Of a stretch of 64,000 bases of DNA, positions 34,438 to 42,889 are shown piece after piece. Every line of letters begins with the position of its first letter. Within the stretch, counting starts at the first letter, position 1. Where the stretch lies: NCBI RefSeq assembly GCF_001908205.1, contig NZ_LGHL01000064.1, positions 31,707 to 95,706 of the forward strand. Direction: 5' to 3'. The stretch is from Bradyrhizobium sp. NAS80.1 (lineage in GTDB: Bacteria; Pseudomonadota; Alphaproteobacteria; Rhizobiales; Xanthobacteraceae). The notes under the pieces are model-generated. The model had not been told where the DNA came from, did not search any database, and saw nothing but the letters and a program-made list of their open reading frames with translations. The position numbers and the translations under genes are program-made.

Positions 34438-35340
34438 CTAATTCCTGATGTCCATGGCGCTGCGCAGGCCGTCCGAGAGCAGGTTGAAGCAAATCGAGAC
34501 GGCGAAGATCATCGCGCCGGGCAATGCGGCGACCCAGGGATTGACGTAGATCGCTGTGCGCAAGGTGTTCAGCATCAGGCCCCATTCCGGCTCCGGCGGC
34601 TTGGTGCCGAGGCCGAGGAAGGAGAGGCCTGCCGCCAGGATCATCGAGACCGAGATCAGGCTGGTGGCATAGACGAAGATCGCGCCCAGCACGTTGCCGA
34701 GGATATGTACGCGCATGATGGTGAAGGGCCCTGCGCCGGAGGCACGCGCGGCCTCGACGAAATCCATGTTGCGCACGCCGGTGGTGACGCTTTCGGCAAC
34801 GCGGGTGATCTGCGGCACGAACACGATCGTGAGCGCCACGATGGAATTGAGGATGCCGGCCCCGAGCGCGCCGGAGATCGCGATCGCCAGCAGCACGGAG
34901 GGGAAGGCGTAGAACACGTCGACCGTGCGCATGATCGCGGTGTTGAGCTTGCCGCCAACATAGCCGGCAATGATGCCGAGCGAGGTGCCGATGCAGAACG
35001 CGAGGATCACGGGCAGGATGCCGATGACCAGCGACAGCCGGCCGCCATAGACCAGCCGCGCCAGCATGTCGCGGCCAAGCTCGTCAGTACCAAGCGGGTA
35101 GCCAACCGTGCCGATATGGCGCAGGCGACGGATCATCGAACCCTTGTAGGGATCCTCCAGACCCAGCCAGGGCGCCAGAATCGCGGACAGGAAGATCAAG
35201 AGCAGCACCAGCGCACAGGCCATGCTGACCTTGTCGCGCGTGATGCGGCGGCCGACGGTCGCCCAATAGCCGCGTGCCTTGCTCGCGGGCGCGGCCTGGA
35301 GCGCGGCATCGCTGGTCGCAGATAGCGGAAACTCGCTCAT
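34438..35340 (-). CDS. ABC importer permease (DppC/OppC-like)
   Basis: A 300-residue permease. The N-terminal cytoplasmic leader is followed by a TM at about 38-60, the periplasmic D-P-Y-K-G-S-M-I-R-R segment, then five TM helices with the EAA loop E-A-A-R-A-S-G-A-G-P-F near 198 that contacts the ATPases. It ends M-D-I-R-N as DppC proteins do. It starts three bases after the partner permease ends. Inner membrane. Confidence 0.92.
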   Translation of the reverse strand: MSEFPLSATSDAALQAAPASKARGYWATVGRRITRDKVSMACALVLLLIFLSAILAPWLGLEDPYKGSMIRRLRHIGTVGYPLGTDELGRDMLARLVYGGRLSLVIGILPVILAFCIGTSLGIIAGYVGGKLNTAIMRTVDVFYAFPSVLLAIAISGALGAGILNSIVALTIVFVPQITRVAESVTTGVRNMDFVEAARASGAGPFTIMRVHILGNVLGAIFVYATSLISVSMILAAGLSFLGLGTKPPEPEWGLMLNTLRTAIYVNPWVAALPGAMIFAVSICFNLLSDGLRSAMDIRN

Positions 35341-35343
35341 CAG

Positions 35344-36297
35344 CTAGCCCCGCTTGATGCGCGGATCGATCGCGGCCTGCGCGATGTCGACCAGCAGATT
35401 GAGGAAGACGAAGAACAGCGCCAGGATCAGGATCGTGCCCTGCAACAACGGCAGGTCGCGCTGGAAGATCGCCGAATTGAGCAAGAAGCCCGAGCCCGGC
35501 CAGGAGAACACGGTCTCGATCAGGATCGAGCCGCCGAGCATGTAACCGAGCTGGAGGCCCATCACCGCGAGTGCGGTGGGCGCGGCGTTCTTGATGACGT
35601 GACGGAAGACGCCCCGCTCGTGCAGGCCTTTGGCACGCAGCGCCTCGACAAAGTCCTGCGAAAGAATGTCGCCGGTGAGCGCGCGCACGGTGCGGGTGAC
35701 GATGCCCATCGGGATCACCGAGGTCGTGATCGCCGGCAGCACGAGATATTTCAGGTGCGCCCAATCCCAGGCCCAGGAGTTGGAGCCGTTGGGTCCGGCG
35801 CCCACCGCGGGCAGCCAGCTCAACTGGACCGAGAAGATGATGACGAGCACCATGCCGAGCCAGTAATGCGGCACTGAGACGCCGGCGATGGCAAAGGAGG
35901 TCGCGACCTTGTCGATCCAGGTCTCGCGGAAATAACCGGCGATCAGGCCGAGCAGGATGCCCATGGTGAAGCCGATGATCGCAGCGGCAATCGCAAGCGT
36001 GACGGTGTTGCCGACCGCGCGCATGACCTCGGCGAGCACGGGACGTCCCGTCGCGATGGAATTGCCGAGATCGCCGTGCAGCGCGCGCATCAGCCAGAGG
36101 CCGAACTGCACCGGCAGCGGTCGGTCGAAGCCGTAAGCGGCGCGGAGCTGCGCGGCAAGCTCCTGCGAGGCATCGGCCGGCAGCACCGCAACCAGCGGAT
36201 CGCCCGGCGTGATGTGCACGAGCAGAAAGCACACCAGCGCTACGCTGATGACGATCGGGATGACATAGACGATGCGTCTGGCGATATAGGCGAGCAC
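35344..36297 (-). CDS. ABC importer permease (DppB/OppB-like)
   Basis: A 317-residue permease with six TM helices. The first TM begins at residue 8 (I-V-Y-V-I-P-I-V-I-S-V), followed by the conserved H-I-T-P-G-D-P near 29, and the EAA loop E-A-L-R-A-K-G-L-H-E near 212. With the DppC-like protein it forms the translocation channel. It is the first of six tightly packed genes; the binding-protein gene lies 190 bp upstream across a palindromic repeat. Confidence 0.92.
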   Translation of the reverse strand: MLAYIARRIVYVIPIVISVALVCFLLVHITPGDPLVAVLPADASQELAAQLRAAYGFDRPLPVQFGLWLMRALHGDLGNSIATGRPVLAEVMRAVGNTVTLAIAAAIIGFTMGILLGLIAGYFRETWIDKVATSFAIAGVSVPHYWLGMVLVIIFSVQLSWLPAVGAGPNGSNSWAWDWAHLKYLVLPAITTSVIPMGIVTRTVRALTGDILSQDFVEALRAKGLHERGVFRHVIKNAAPTALAVMGLQLGYMLGGSILIETVFSWPGSGFLLNSAIFQRDLPLLQGTILILALFFVFLNLLVDIAQAAIDPRIKRG

Positions 36298-36365
36298 TGA
36301 CTTACCTAACGTGATGTCGCACGATTGGGTGCGCGGGCTTCAGTAAGGGACACGAGATGCGAGGG

Positions 36366-36468
36366 TTCCCTCCCCCCTTGCGGGGGAGGGTTAGGGAGAG
36401 GGGTGGCCACGCAGGGACCGCCCGTGTGAACCCCCTTCCCCAACCCCTCCCCGCAAGGGGGAGGGGAG
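36366..36468. repeat. Palindromic repeat (CCCTCCCCCC type), copy 2, inside the importer operon
   Basis: Hairpin arms TCCCTCCCCCCTTGCGGGGGAGGG and CCCCTCCCCGCAAGGGGGAGGGG lie between the binding-protein and permease genes, same core as the copy at 30600. A repeat at this place could lower expression of the downstream genes or stabilise the binding-protein mRNA. Confidence 0.75.
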
Positions 36469-36487
36469 CCCTACCAGCGTGCTCACC

Positions 36488-38146
36488 TTACGGCGTCATC
36501 GACACCAGCGAGAAGTCGATGAACCAGCTCTTCGGCTGCACGACGCCTGTCACCTTCGGGCTGATGGCGCGAGGGCCGACGTCGTGGGCGACGTAGAGGA
36601 AGGCTGCGTCGTCGACAGAAGCCGCATGCAGCTCGGCGAGCGCGGCGTCACGCGCGGCGGGTTCGAAGGTCTGCCGCGCCTTCTTCACGAGCTCGTCGAA
36701 CTTGGGATTGTTGATGAAGCCCCAATTGTTCGAGACCGGCGGCGCCATGCCCGACTGCAGGAAGCGCACCAGCGCGAAGAACGGGTCCATCGCCGCATAG
36801 GTGACGTTGGTCGCATTCGAGCCGTTGGCGCTGGGGTCCTTGGCGCCGCGGCGCCAGTTGGTGAACAGCGTGTTCCATTCGATGACGTCGAGCTGCACAT
36901 CGAAGTAGCACTCGGCGAGCGCCTGCTGCAGATACTCGTTCATCGGCAGCGGCTGCATCTGGCCCGAGCCGGAGGCCGAGGTCTGGATCTTCACCGTCAG
37001 CTTCTTGTTCGGACCAAAACCTGCCTCCTGCATCAGCTTCTGGGCAGCAGCCTTGTCGTATTTGATTTCGAAGGTCGGCTTGCCCCGCCAGGGATGGCCG
37101 GGCTCGAAGGTGCCGGTTGCGGGCACCATCAGGCCTGCGAGCAGGCCGTCCTTGAGGCCTTCGCGATCGACGCAGAGGTTGGCGGCCTTGCGCACGCGGA
37201 TGTCGTTCCAGGGCGAGCCTTCGATGCGCGAGAACTGCCACGGCCAGACATGCGGCTGCTCGTTGGCGTAGAGCTTGAAGCCACGCTGCTTGAGCTCGGG
37301 CAGCGCATCCGGCGCCGGCGCCTCGACCCAATCGACCTGTCCGGAGAGCAGCGCGGCGGTGCGCGCATTCGCCTCCGGCATCGGCAACAGCACCATCTTG
37401 TCGACCTTGGGCACGCGCGCCTTGTCCCAATAGGCTGCGTTCTTGACGAGCTCGAGCCGCTCGCGCGGGGTGAAGCTCGACATTTTCCACGGGCCGGTGC
37501 CGGAAGCGTCCTTGGCGAACGCAGTCCAGGCGGCCTGCGACTTCGCCTTGGCGTCGGTGCCTTCCGCCTTGTCGTAGAAGGCCTGCCACTTCGCCGGGCT
37601 CGCCATGAAGAGATTGGTGAGGTTGATCGGCAGGAAGCTGTCGGGCTCCTTGGTCGTGAGCTCGACGGTCATGTCGTCGATCTTCCTCGCGGAGGCCAGC
37701 GTCGGCATGCGCGAGGCAGTGACGCCGACCTGGCTGGCGTCGAACTGCGGCGCGTCCTGCTTCAATACCTTGTCGACGTTCCAGACCACGGCGTCCGCAT
37801 TGAACGGCGAGCCGTCATGGAAGGTGACGCCGGGGCGCAGCTTGAATATCCACTTGGTCTTGTCGGCATCGTCGACCTTCCACTCGGTCGCAAGGCCGGG
37901 GATCACCACGCTCGCCTTGTCGGCGGAGGACAGGTCCCATCCGGTGAGCGCGTCGTACATGGTGAGGCCGGTGAAGCGATTGCCTTCAAAGCCCTGATCG
38001 GGCTGACCCAGCGTGCGCGGAATATCGGCAGCGGTCATGCCGATGCGCAGCACGGTGTCGGCGCTGGCCACACGCGGCCATGCGGCCGCCGTCGTCAGAG
38101 CCAGCGCCGCAATCAGTGCCGCGCGTGTCGTCTTCTTGATAAGCAT
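36488..38146 (-). CDS. ABC importer substrate-binding protein, family 5
   Basis: A 552-residue periplasmic binding protein with a signal peptide (MLIKKTTRAAL..., cleavage near R-V-A-S-A). SBP family-5 features are P-G-L-A-T-E-W-K-V near 80, F-H-D-G-S-P-F-N-A-D-A-V-V-W-N near 110, and D-I-R-V-R-K-A-A-N-L-C-V-D-R near 318. The frame is open to 38200, but ATG 38146 gives the proper leader, with GAGG upstream. Family members bind peptides or other small solutes. It feeds the permeases encoded just downstream. Confidence 0.92.
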   Translation of the reverse strand: MLIKKTTRAALIAALALTTAAAWPRVASADTVLRIGMTAADIPRTLGQPDQGFEGNRFTGLTMYDALTGWDLSSADKASVVIPGLATEWKVDDADKTKWIFKLRPGVTFHDGSPFNADAVVWNVDKVLKQDAPQFDASQVGVTASRMPTLASARKIDDMTVELTTKEPDSFLPINLTNLFMASPAKWQAFYDKAEGTDAKAKSQAAWTAFAKDASGTGPWKMSSFTPRERLELVKNAAYWDKARVPKVDKMVLLPMPEANARTAALLSGQVDWVEAPAPDALPELKQRGFKLYANEQPHVWPWQFSRIEGSPWNDIRVRKAANLCVDREGLKDGLLAGLMVPATGTFEPGHPWRGKPTFEIKYDKAAAQKLMQEAGFGPNKKLTVKIQTSASGSGQMQPLPMNEYLQQALAECYFDVQLDVIEWNTLFTNWRRGAKDPSANGSNATNVTYAAMDPFFALVRFLQSGMAPPVSNNWGFINNPKFDELVKKARQTFEPAARDAALAELHAASVDDAAFLYVAHDVGPRAISPKVTGVVQPKSWFIDFSLVSMTP

Positions 38147-38347
38147 CGCCTCAATCCTCTTCCGGCTTCCGATGATTAATTTTGAAGCAATCGTATGCAA
38201 TGGCTGTGCCAGTGGGGAAACTTATTCTGCAGATTGCCTCTGCGACGACAAGTCCTTGTGATTGTGCACCTGCGTAGGCGCCGCGCTGCCTATTCTGGCA
38301 TCAAGATTGCAAGTTTGGCCCTGAGTTCCTCCTGGGAGTATTGGGCC
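38147..38347. promoter_or_regulatory. Divergent promoter region of the two binding-protein genes
   Basis: 201 bp between divergent start codons, AT-richer than the flanks (e.g. TTAATTTTGAAGC near 38176). It must hold the promoters of both the importer operon and the paralogous binding protein. I see no convincing operator. Confidence 0.5.
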
Positions 38348-39943
38348 ATGCGTATCCGACTATCGACCTGTCTCGCCGTGCTTACGCTGGCGTTGTCCGC
38401 AATCCCGGCGCGCGCCGAAACGGTGGTGCGCTATGGCATCTCGATGGCGGACATTCCGCTGACGACCGGCCAGCCCGATCGCGGCGCCGGCGCCTACCAG
38501 TTCACGGCCTACACGATCTACGATCCGCTCGTTGCGTGGGAGATGGACGTCGCCGACCGGCCCGGCAAGCTGGTGCCGGGGCTCGCGACGGATTGGAAGG
38601 TCGACGACAACGACAAGACCAAATGGCGCTTCGCGCTGCGCAAGGGCGTGAAGTTTCACGACGGCAGCGAGTTCAACGCCGATGCGGTGATCTGGAATCT
38701 GGACAAGGTGCTCAACGACAAGGCGCCGCAATTCGACAAGCGACAGAGCGCGCAGGTGAAGACCCGCCTGCCCTCGGTCGCGAGCTACGCCAAGATCGAC
38801 GATTTTACCGTGGAGATCACCACCAAGACTGTCGACTCATTCTTTCCCTATCAGATGCTCTGGTTCCTGGTGTCGAGCCCGGCGCAATATGAAAAGCTCG
38901 GCAAGGACTGGGACAAGTTCGCAAGCCAGCCTTCCGGCACCGGTCCGTTCAAGCTGACCAAGCTGGTACCGCGCGAGCTCGCCGAGCTGACCAGGAATCC
39001 GGACTACTGGAACAAGAAGCGGATTCCGAAGGCCGACAAGATCGTGCTGGTGCCGATGCCGGAAGCGTTGACGCGCACCAACGCGCTGCTGGCCGGCCAG
39101 GTCGACCTGATCGAGACCCCGGCGCCCGATGCCGTGCCGCAGCTCAAGGCGGCCGGCATGAAGATCGTCGACAACATCACGCCGCATGTCTGGAATTATC
39201 ACCTCAGCGTGCTGCCGGGCTCGCCCTGGACCGACATCCGCCTGCGCAAGGCGCTGAACCTCGCGATCGATCGCGAGGCGGTGGTCGGCCTGATGAACGG
39301 GCTGGCGAAACCGGCCAAGGGCCAGGTCGACCCGTCGAGCCCGTGGTTCGGCAAGCCGACATTCGACATCAAGTATGATCTCACTGCTGCCAGGAAGCTG
39401 GTCGAGGAGGCCGGCTACTCCAAGGCGAAGCCGCTGAAGACCACCTTCATCATCGCGCAAGGCGGTACCGGCCAGATGCTGTCGCTGCCGATGAACGAAT
39501 TCCTGCAGGAGAGCTTCAAGGAGATCGGCATCGACATCGACTTCAGGGTGGTCGAGCTCGAGACACTATATACGCACTGGCGCAAGGGCGCGGCCGACGA
39601 CATGAACGCCGGTATCACCGCCAACAACATCGCCTATGTCACCTCCGATCCGCTCTACGCCATCGTCCGCTTCTTCGCCTCCGACCAGATCGCGCCGGTC
39701 GGTGTCAACTGGGGCGGCTACAAGAACCCGAAAGTTGACGCGCTGATCAACGAGGCCAAGCAGACATTCGACACCGCCAAGCAGGACGATCTGATCGCGC
39801 AGGCGCATGCACTGATCGTCGACGACGCCGTGCTGGTCTGGGTCGTCCACGACACCAACCCGCATGCGCTGTCGCCGAAGATCAAGCAGTTCGTTCAGGC
39901 GCAGCACTGGTTCCAGGACCTGACGACGATCGGCGTGGAGTGA
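38348..39943 (+). CDS. ABC importer substrate-binding protein, family 5 (divergent paralogue)
   Basis: A 531-residue periplasmic binding protein with signal peptide (MRIRLSTCLAVLTLAL..., cleavage near A-R-A-E). It is clearly paralogous to the 36488-38146 product: both share A-D-I-P-x-T-x-G-Q-P-D near 30, P-G-L-A-T-D/E-W-K-V-D-D and F-H-D-G-S-x-F-N-A-D-A-V. No permease genes follow it, so it probably supplies the same transporter with a different ligand. ATG 38348 is chosen over the open upstream frame because it starts the leader. Confidence 0.9.
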   Translation: MRIRLSTCLAVLTLALSAIPARAETVVRYGISMADIPLTTGQPDRGAGAYQFTAYTIYDPLVAWEMDVADRPGKLVPGLATDWKVDDNDKTKWRFALRKGVKFHDGSEFNADAVIWNLDKVLNDKAPQFDKRQSAQVKTRLPSVASYAKIDDFTVEITTKTVDSFFPYQMLWFLVSSPAQYEKLGKDWDKFASQPSGTGPFKLTKLVPRELAELTRNPDYWNKKRIPKADKIVLVPMPEALTRTNALLAGQVDLIETPAPDAVPQLKAAGMKIVDNITPHVWNYHLSVLPGSPWTDIRLRKALNLAIDREAVVGLMNGLAKPAKGQVDPSSPWFGKPTFDIKYDLTAARKLVEEAGYSKAKPLKTTFIIAQGGTGQMLSLPMNEFLQESFKEIGIDIDFRVVELETLYTHWRKGAADDMNAGITANNIAYVTSDPLYAIVRFFASDQIAPVGVNWGGYKNPKVDALINEAKQTFDTAKQDDLIAQAHALIVDDAVLVWVVHDTNPHALSPKIKQFVQAQHWFQDLTTIGVE

Positions 39944-39976
39944 AAGGGGGCGGCGCAGACCGCGCCATCAAACACG

Positions 39977-40135
39977 GCCGTCGTCCCGGGGCGCGCGAAG
40001 CGTGAGCTATGATGCGCAATTGCGCATCTGAGGACCCATAACCGCAGGGAGTAGTTTGGCGAAGACTCGGAGTTGCCACTCTCGCACCACAACTTCTCCC
40101 TGGGGTTATGCGTCCCCGCGTGCGCGGGGACGACA
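39977..40135. repeat. Palindromic repeat (GTCGTCCCGGGGCGCG type), copy 1
   Basis: It starts GTCGTCCCGGGGCGCG and ends GCGGGGACGAC, with CATAACCGCAGGGAG / CTCCCTGGGGTTATG inner arms. The second copy is at 40332-40472. Confidence 0.75.
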
Positions 40136-40191
40136 GCAAATGTGTGGCGCCCGTTCGAGCCACACACTTTCATTGCTACTTCGTCAGCAGT

Positions 40192-40280
40192 CGTAGGGTG
40201 GGCAAAGCGAAGCGTGCCCACCACCTCTGCGGTGAGAGCCATGGTGGGCACGGCGCTGCCGCGCCTTTGCCCACCCTACG
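40192..40280. repeat. Palindromic repeat (CGTAGGGTGGGCAAAGCG type), copy 3
   Basis: CGTAGGGTGGGCAAAGCG at the left mirrors CGCCTTTGCCCACCCTACG at the right, with GTGCCCACCA / TGGTGGGCAC inside. Confidence 0.78.
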
Positions 40281-40331
40281 AGAGTTGATGAGGGCGACAA
40301 AGAGGAGACGCACACCAGAGCGTTAAACACC

Positions 40332-40472
40332 GCTGTCGTCCCGAGGCGCGACGTAGTCGCGAGCCCGGGATCAATAGCCCCAGGGAGGAGTTTTACGAAG
40401 ACTCGTGGTTGCCAATCTCGCCCCATAACCGCTCCCTGTGGTTATGGGTCCCCGCGTTCGCGGGGACGACAA
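40332..40472. repeat. Palindromic repeat (GTCGTCCCGGGGCGCG type), copy 2
   Basis: It starts GTCGTCCCGAGGCGCG and ends CGCGGGGACGAC. The inner part CCCAGGGAGGAGTTTTACGAAG is close to copy 1, in the same orientation. Confidence 0.75.
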
Positions 40473-40512
40473 CTTTAGTGTAGCGCCAGCGACGCCCCTT
40501 CGCCCGCGCCCC

Positions 40513-42744
40513 CTACTTCGTCAGCAGCGCATACGCGCCGGACCATCCCTCCGGCGGTGGATTGGTCTGGAAAACCTTGATGCGGGCTTCGTAGAGCTTG
40601 AACAGCTTTTCCAGCGTATCGGCGTCTTCGCTTCGACGACCACGCTCGATGGCGTCGAGCGCGCCCTGCCAGTCGCGGCGGCGGTAGCAGCCGAGCATCT
40701 CGATGGTGACGTTGCGCAGGCGCTGGAAGGCGCCGGAATTCATCACGTCCTCCCGGCCGGCAATGGCGTAGATCACTTCCGGTTCGGTCTTGCCCTTGAC
40801 CATGATGAAGTCGAGCTCGAGGATTGCGAACTTCTCCTTGGCGGCGAGCGCAGTCCTGGAGCCGACGATGATCGGGAAACCGTACTCCTTCGACTGGCCT
40901 TCGAGGCGCGAGGCGAGGTTCACGCTGTCGCCGAGCACCGAATAGTTCTTCTTCAGGTCGGAGCCCATGTTGCCGACCACGCCGATGCCGGTGTTGAGGC
41001 CGATGCCGACATTGAGCGGGATGTAGACGTGGCCGCCGTCGACGGCTTCCTGCTCGCGCTCCTTGTTGACCGCGTCGATCTGCTCGAGCATCCGGATCGC
41101 GGCCTCGCAGGCGTTGACTTCGTGCTCGGCATCGTCGAGCGGCGCGTTCCAGAACGCCATGATGGCGTCGCCCATGTATTTGTCGATATAGCCTTTCCGC
41201 TCGATGATGACGTCGGTCAGCGGCGTCAGGAAGCGGTTCATCAGCGCGATGAGCCCTTGCGGATCGTGCTTGTAGCTCTCGGAGATCGTGGTGAAGCCGC
41301 GCACGTCAGAGAACATGATCGTCATCTCGCGCTCCTCGCCGCCGAGCACGAGCTTTTCCGGCGATTGCGCAAGCTGCTCGACCAGCACGGGCGACATGTA
41401 TTGCGCGAACATGCCGCGGATCTGCACGCGCTGGCGCTGCTCGCGCACGAAGCTCGCAAAGATCAGCGTCAGGTAGATCGCGGTGGTCGAGAGCAGCGGA
41501 TAGGTGAAGTCGATGAGGTAGCGGTATTGCGAATAGAAGAACCAGGATACGCCGATCAGGATGGCGGCGAACATCGCACCCGCAAGCACCAGGCGGACGG
41601 GCCCGAGGTTCGGCGTGAAGATGATGACGAGCAGGCCGATGATCAGCGCGGCGAGCAGCTCGACGCCGAGCGCATAGTTCGGCTGGGAAATGACCGCGCC
41701 GCTCAGCACACTTTCGAGCACCTGGGCATGGACCTCGACACCCGGCATGTTCGACGACACCGGCGTGGTCTTGATGTCGTTGAGGCCAACCGCTGAGGTT
41801 CCGATCAGAACCAGCTTGCCGGCGATCTGGCCGGGCGACACCGTGTTGTCGAGCACGTCGGCGGCGGAGACGTAGATCGACGGATCCTGGCGGGCATAAT
41901 GCACCCAGAACTGGCCGTTCTTGTCGGTCGGAATCTCGGCGCCCTTGATTCGGATGGCCCTGATGCCGGTCTTGTCGGTCCTGACCAGGAGCGTCGGCGT
42001 GCCCGTCACGACACGCAGGATCTCGAGGCTGAGCGAAGGCATGATGATGCCCTGGGCGCGCATGATCATCGGCACCCGGCGGATCAGGCCGTCGCGGTCG
42101 GTCCTGATGCTGAACAGGCCGCGGCCGGCGGCGACCTTCTCGATGACGGGCACGTTGCGCAAGAGGCCAGGGAATTCGAACAGGAAGCGTTCGGCGCCCT
42201 CCTCGCCGACCGTGGCAACACCGGTGAAGGGCAGCGTCTTGTCGATCTCCGACAGGACCACCCGCTGACCGGTCTCGCCCAGCACTACGCGCGAGCGCTT
42301 GATCGCTTCGGCGAAGATCTGATCGTTGGTCGGCAGCTCCCGCAGCTTGGCGCGGGTGGCATCGTCCAGATAGCGCATCTGGCTCGCGACCAGATCCGGG
42401 TTGAGCCGGTCGGCTTCCGAAAACACCACGTCGAAGCCGATCGCGACCGCGCCGTTATTGGTGAGGTTGAGGATCAGGTCCGCGATCCGCGTACGTGGCC
42501 ACGGCCACTGGCCGAGCTTGGCGAGGCTCTTGTCGTCGATATCGACGATGACGACCGGCCGCGTCGCCTTGTGGCGCGGATCGATCAGCTGGAACATGTC
42601 GAAGGTGCGCAGCCGCAATTCCTGGATTGGCGGCGGATCCCAGAGGCGGACGCCGGCAAATATGATCAGCAGCGCAAGGCACATCAGCCGCGCAAAGCCG
42701 AACTTGAGCGCAAACCACCGCCGCAGGATCTTGAGACGTTTCAT
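40513..42744 (-). CDS. CHASE2-domain class III adenylate/guanylate cyclase
   Basis: A 743-residue inner-membrane sensor cyclase. It has an N-terminal TM (about 18-32), a periplasmic CHASE2 sensor domain (about 40-335; D-I-D-D-K-S-L-A-K-L-G-Q-W-P-W-P-R near 68, I-G-F-D-V-V-F near 101), three TM helices (about 355-435) and a class III cyclase domain (about 475-655). Metal-binding Asp are in F-S-D-V-R-G-F-T and K-Y-M-G-D-A-I-M-A-F-W; V-L-G-D-S-V-N-L-A-S-R-L-E-G follows. Catalytic metal residues appear intact, so it should make cAMP or cGMP in response to an unknown periplasmic signal. It starts 78 bp after the giant adhesin gene on the same strand. Confidence 0.93.
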   Translation of the reverse strand: MKRLKILRRWFALKFGFARLMCLALLIIFAGVRLWDPPPIQELRLRTFDMFQLIDPRHKATRPVVIVDIDDKSLAKLGQWPWPRTRIADLILNLTNNGAVAIGFDVVFSEADRLNPDLVASQMRYLDDATRAKLRELPTNDQIFAEAIKRSRVVLGETGQRVVLSEIDKTLPFTGVATVGEEGAERFLFEFPGLLRNVPVIEKVAAGRGLFSIRTDRDGLIRRVPMIMRAQGIIMPSLSLEILRVVTGTPTLLVRTDKTGIRAIRIKGAEIPTDKNGQFWVHYARQDPSIYVSAADVLDNTVSPGQIAGKLVLIGTSAVGLNDIKTTPVSSNMPGVEVHAQVLESVLSGAVISQPNYALGVELLAALIIGLLVIIFTPNLGPVRLVLAGAMFAAILIGVSWFFYSQYRYLIDFTYPLLSTTAIYLTLIFASFVREQRQRVQIRGMFAQYMSPVLVEQLAQSPEKLVLGGEEREMTIMFSDVRGFTTISESYKHDPQGLIALMNRFLTPLTDVIIERKGYIDKYMGDAIMAFWNAPLDDAEHEVNACEAAIRMLEQIDAVNKEREQEAVDGGHVYIPLNVGIGLNTGIGVVGNMGSDLKKNYSVLGDSVNLASRLEGQSKEYGFPIIVGSRTALAAKEKFAILELDFIMVKGKTEPEVIYAIAGREDVMNSGAFQRLRNVTIEMLGCYRRRDWQGALDAIERGRRSEDADTLEKLFKLYEARIKVFQTNPPPEGWSGAYALLTK

Positions 42745-42782
42745 GCTGGTTGGATATCACGCATCGACGACCAATGGCAGCT

Positions 42783-42806
42783 CCGATCGGATGTACAGAC
42801 GATCGG
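42783..42806. repeat. Inverted repeat between adhesin and cyclase genes
   Basis: CCGATCG (42783-42789) and CGATCGG (42800-42806) are perfect inverted copies around a 10-base loop. There is no T-run after it, so it is at most a weak terminator or an mRNA processing hairpin. Confidence 0.45.
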
Positions 42807-42889
42807 CCACGCCAAATGGTCATCAGGAATGAACGATGAAGTCACTCGCGTGGAGAGCGCTGGCAACGACGCCCTTCAACAAAATGGTG

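Larger units (their letters stand above)
39944..40512. other. 569-bp convergent intergenic region filled with repeats
   Basis: It holds three palindromic elements (39977-40135, 40192-40280, 40332-40472) and no credible gene. It lies between the ends of two convergent genes. Confidence 0.7.

Noticed and set aside
33442..35325. 627-codon plus-strand open frame opposite the importer genes
   Set aside because: Antisense shadow of the OppF and permease genes, with His/Arg/Asp-rich low-complexity sequence.
39977..40472. Closely spaced repeats resembling a CRISPR array
   Set aside because: The units are long imperfect palindromes of two different families, unequal in spacing, with no cas genes.
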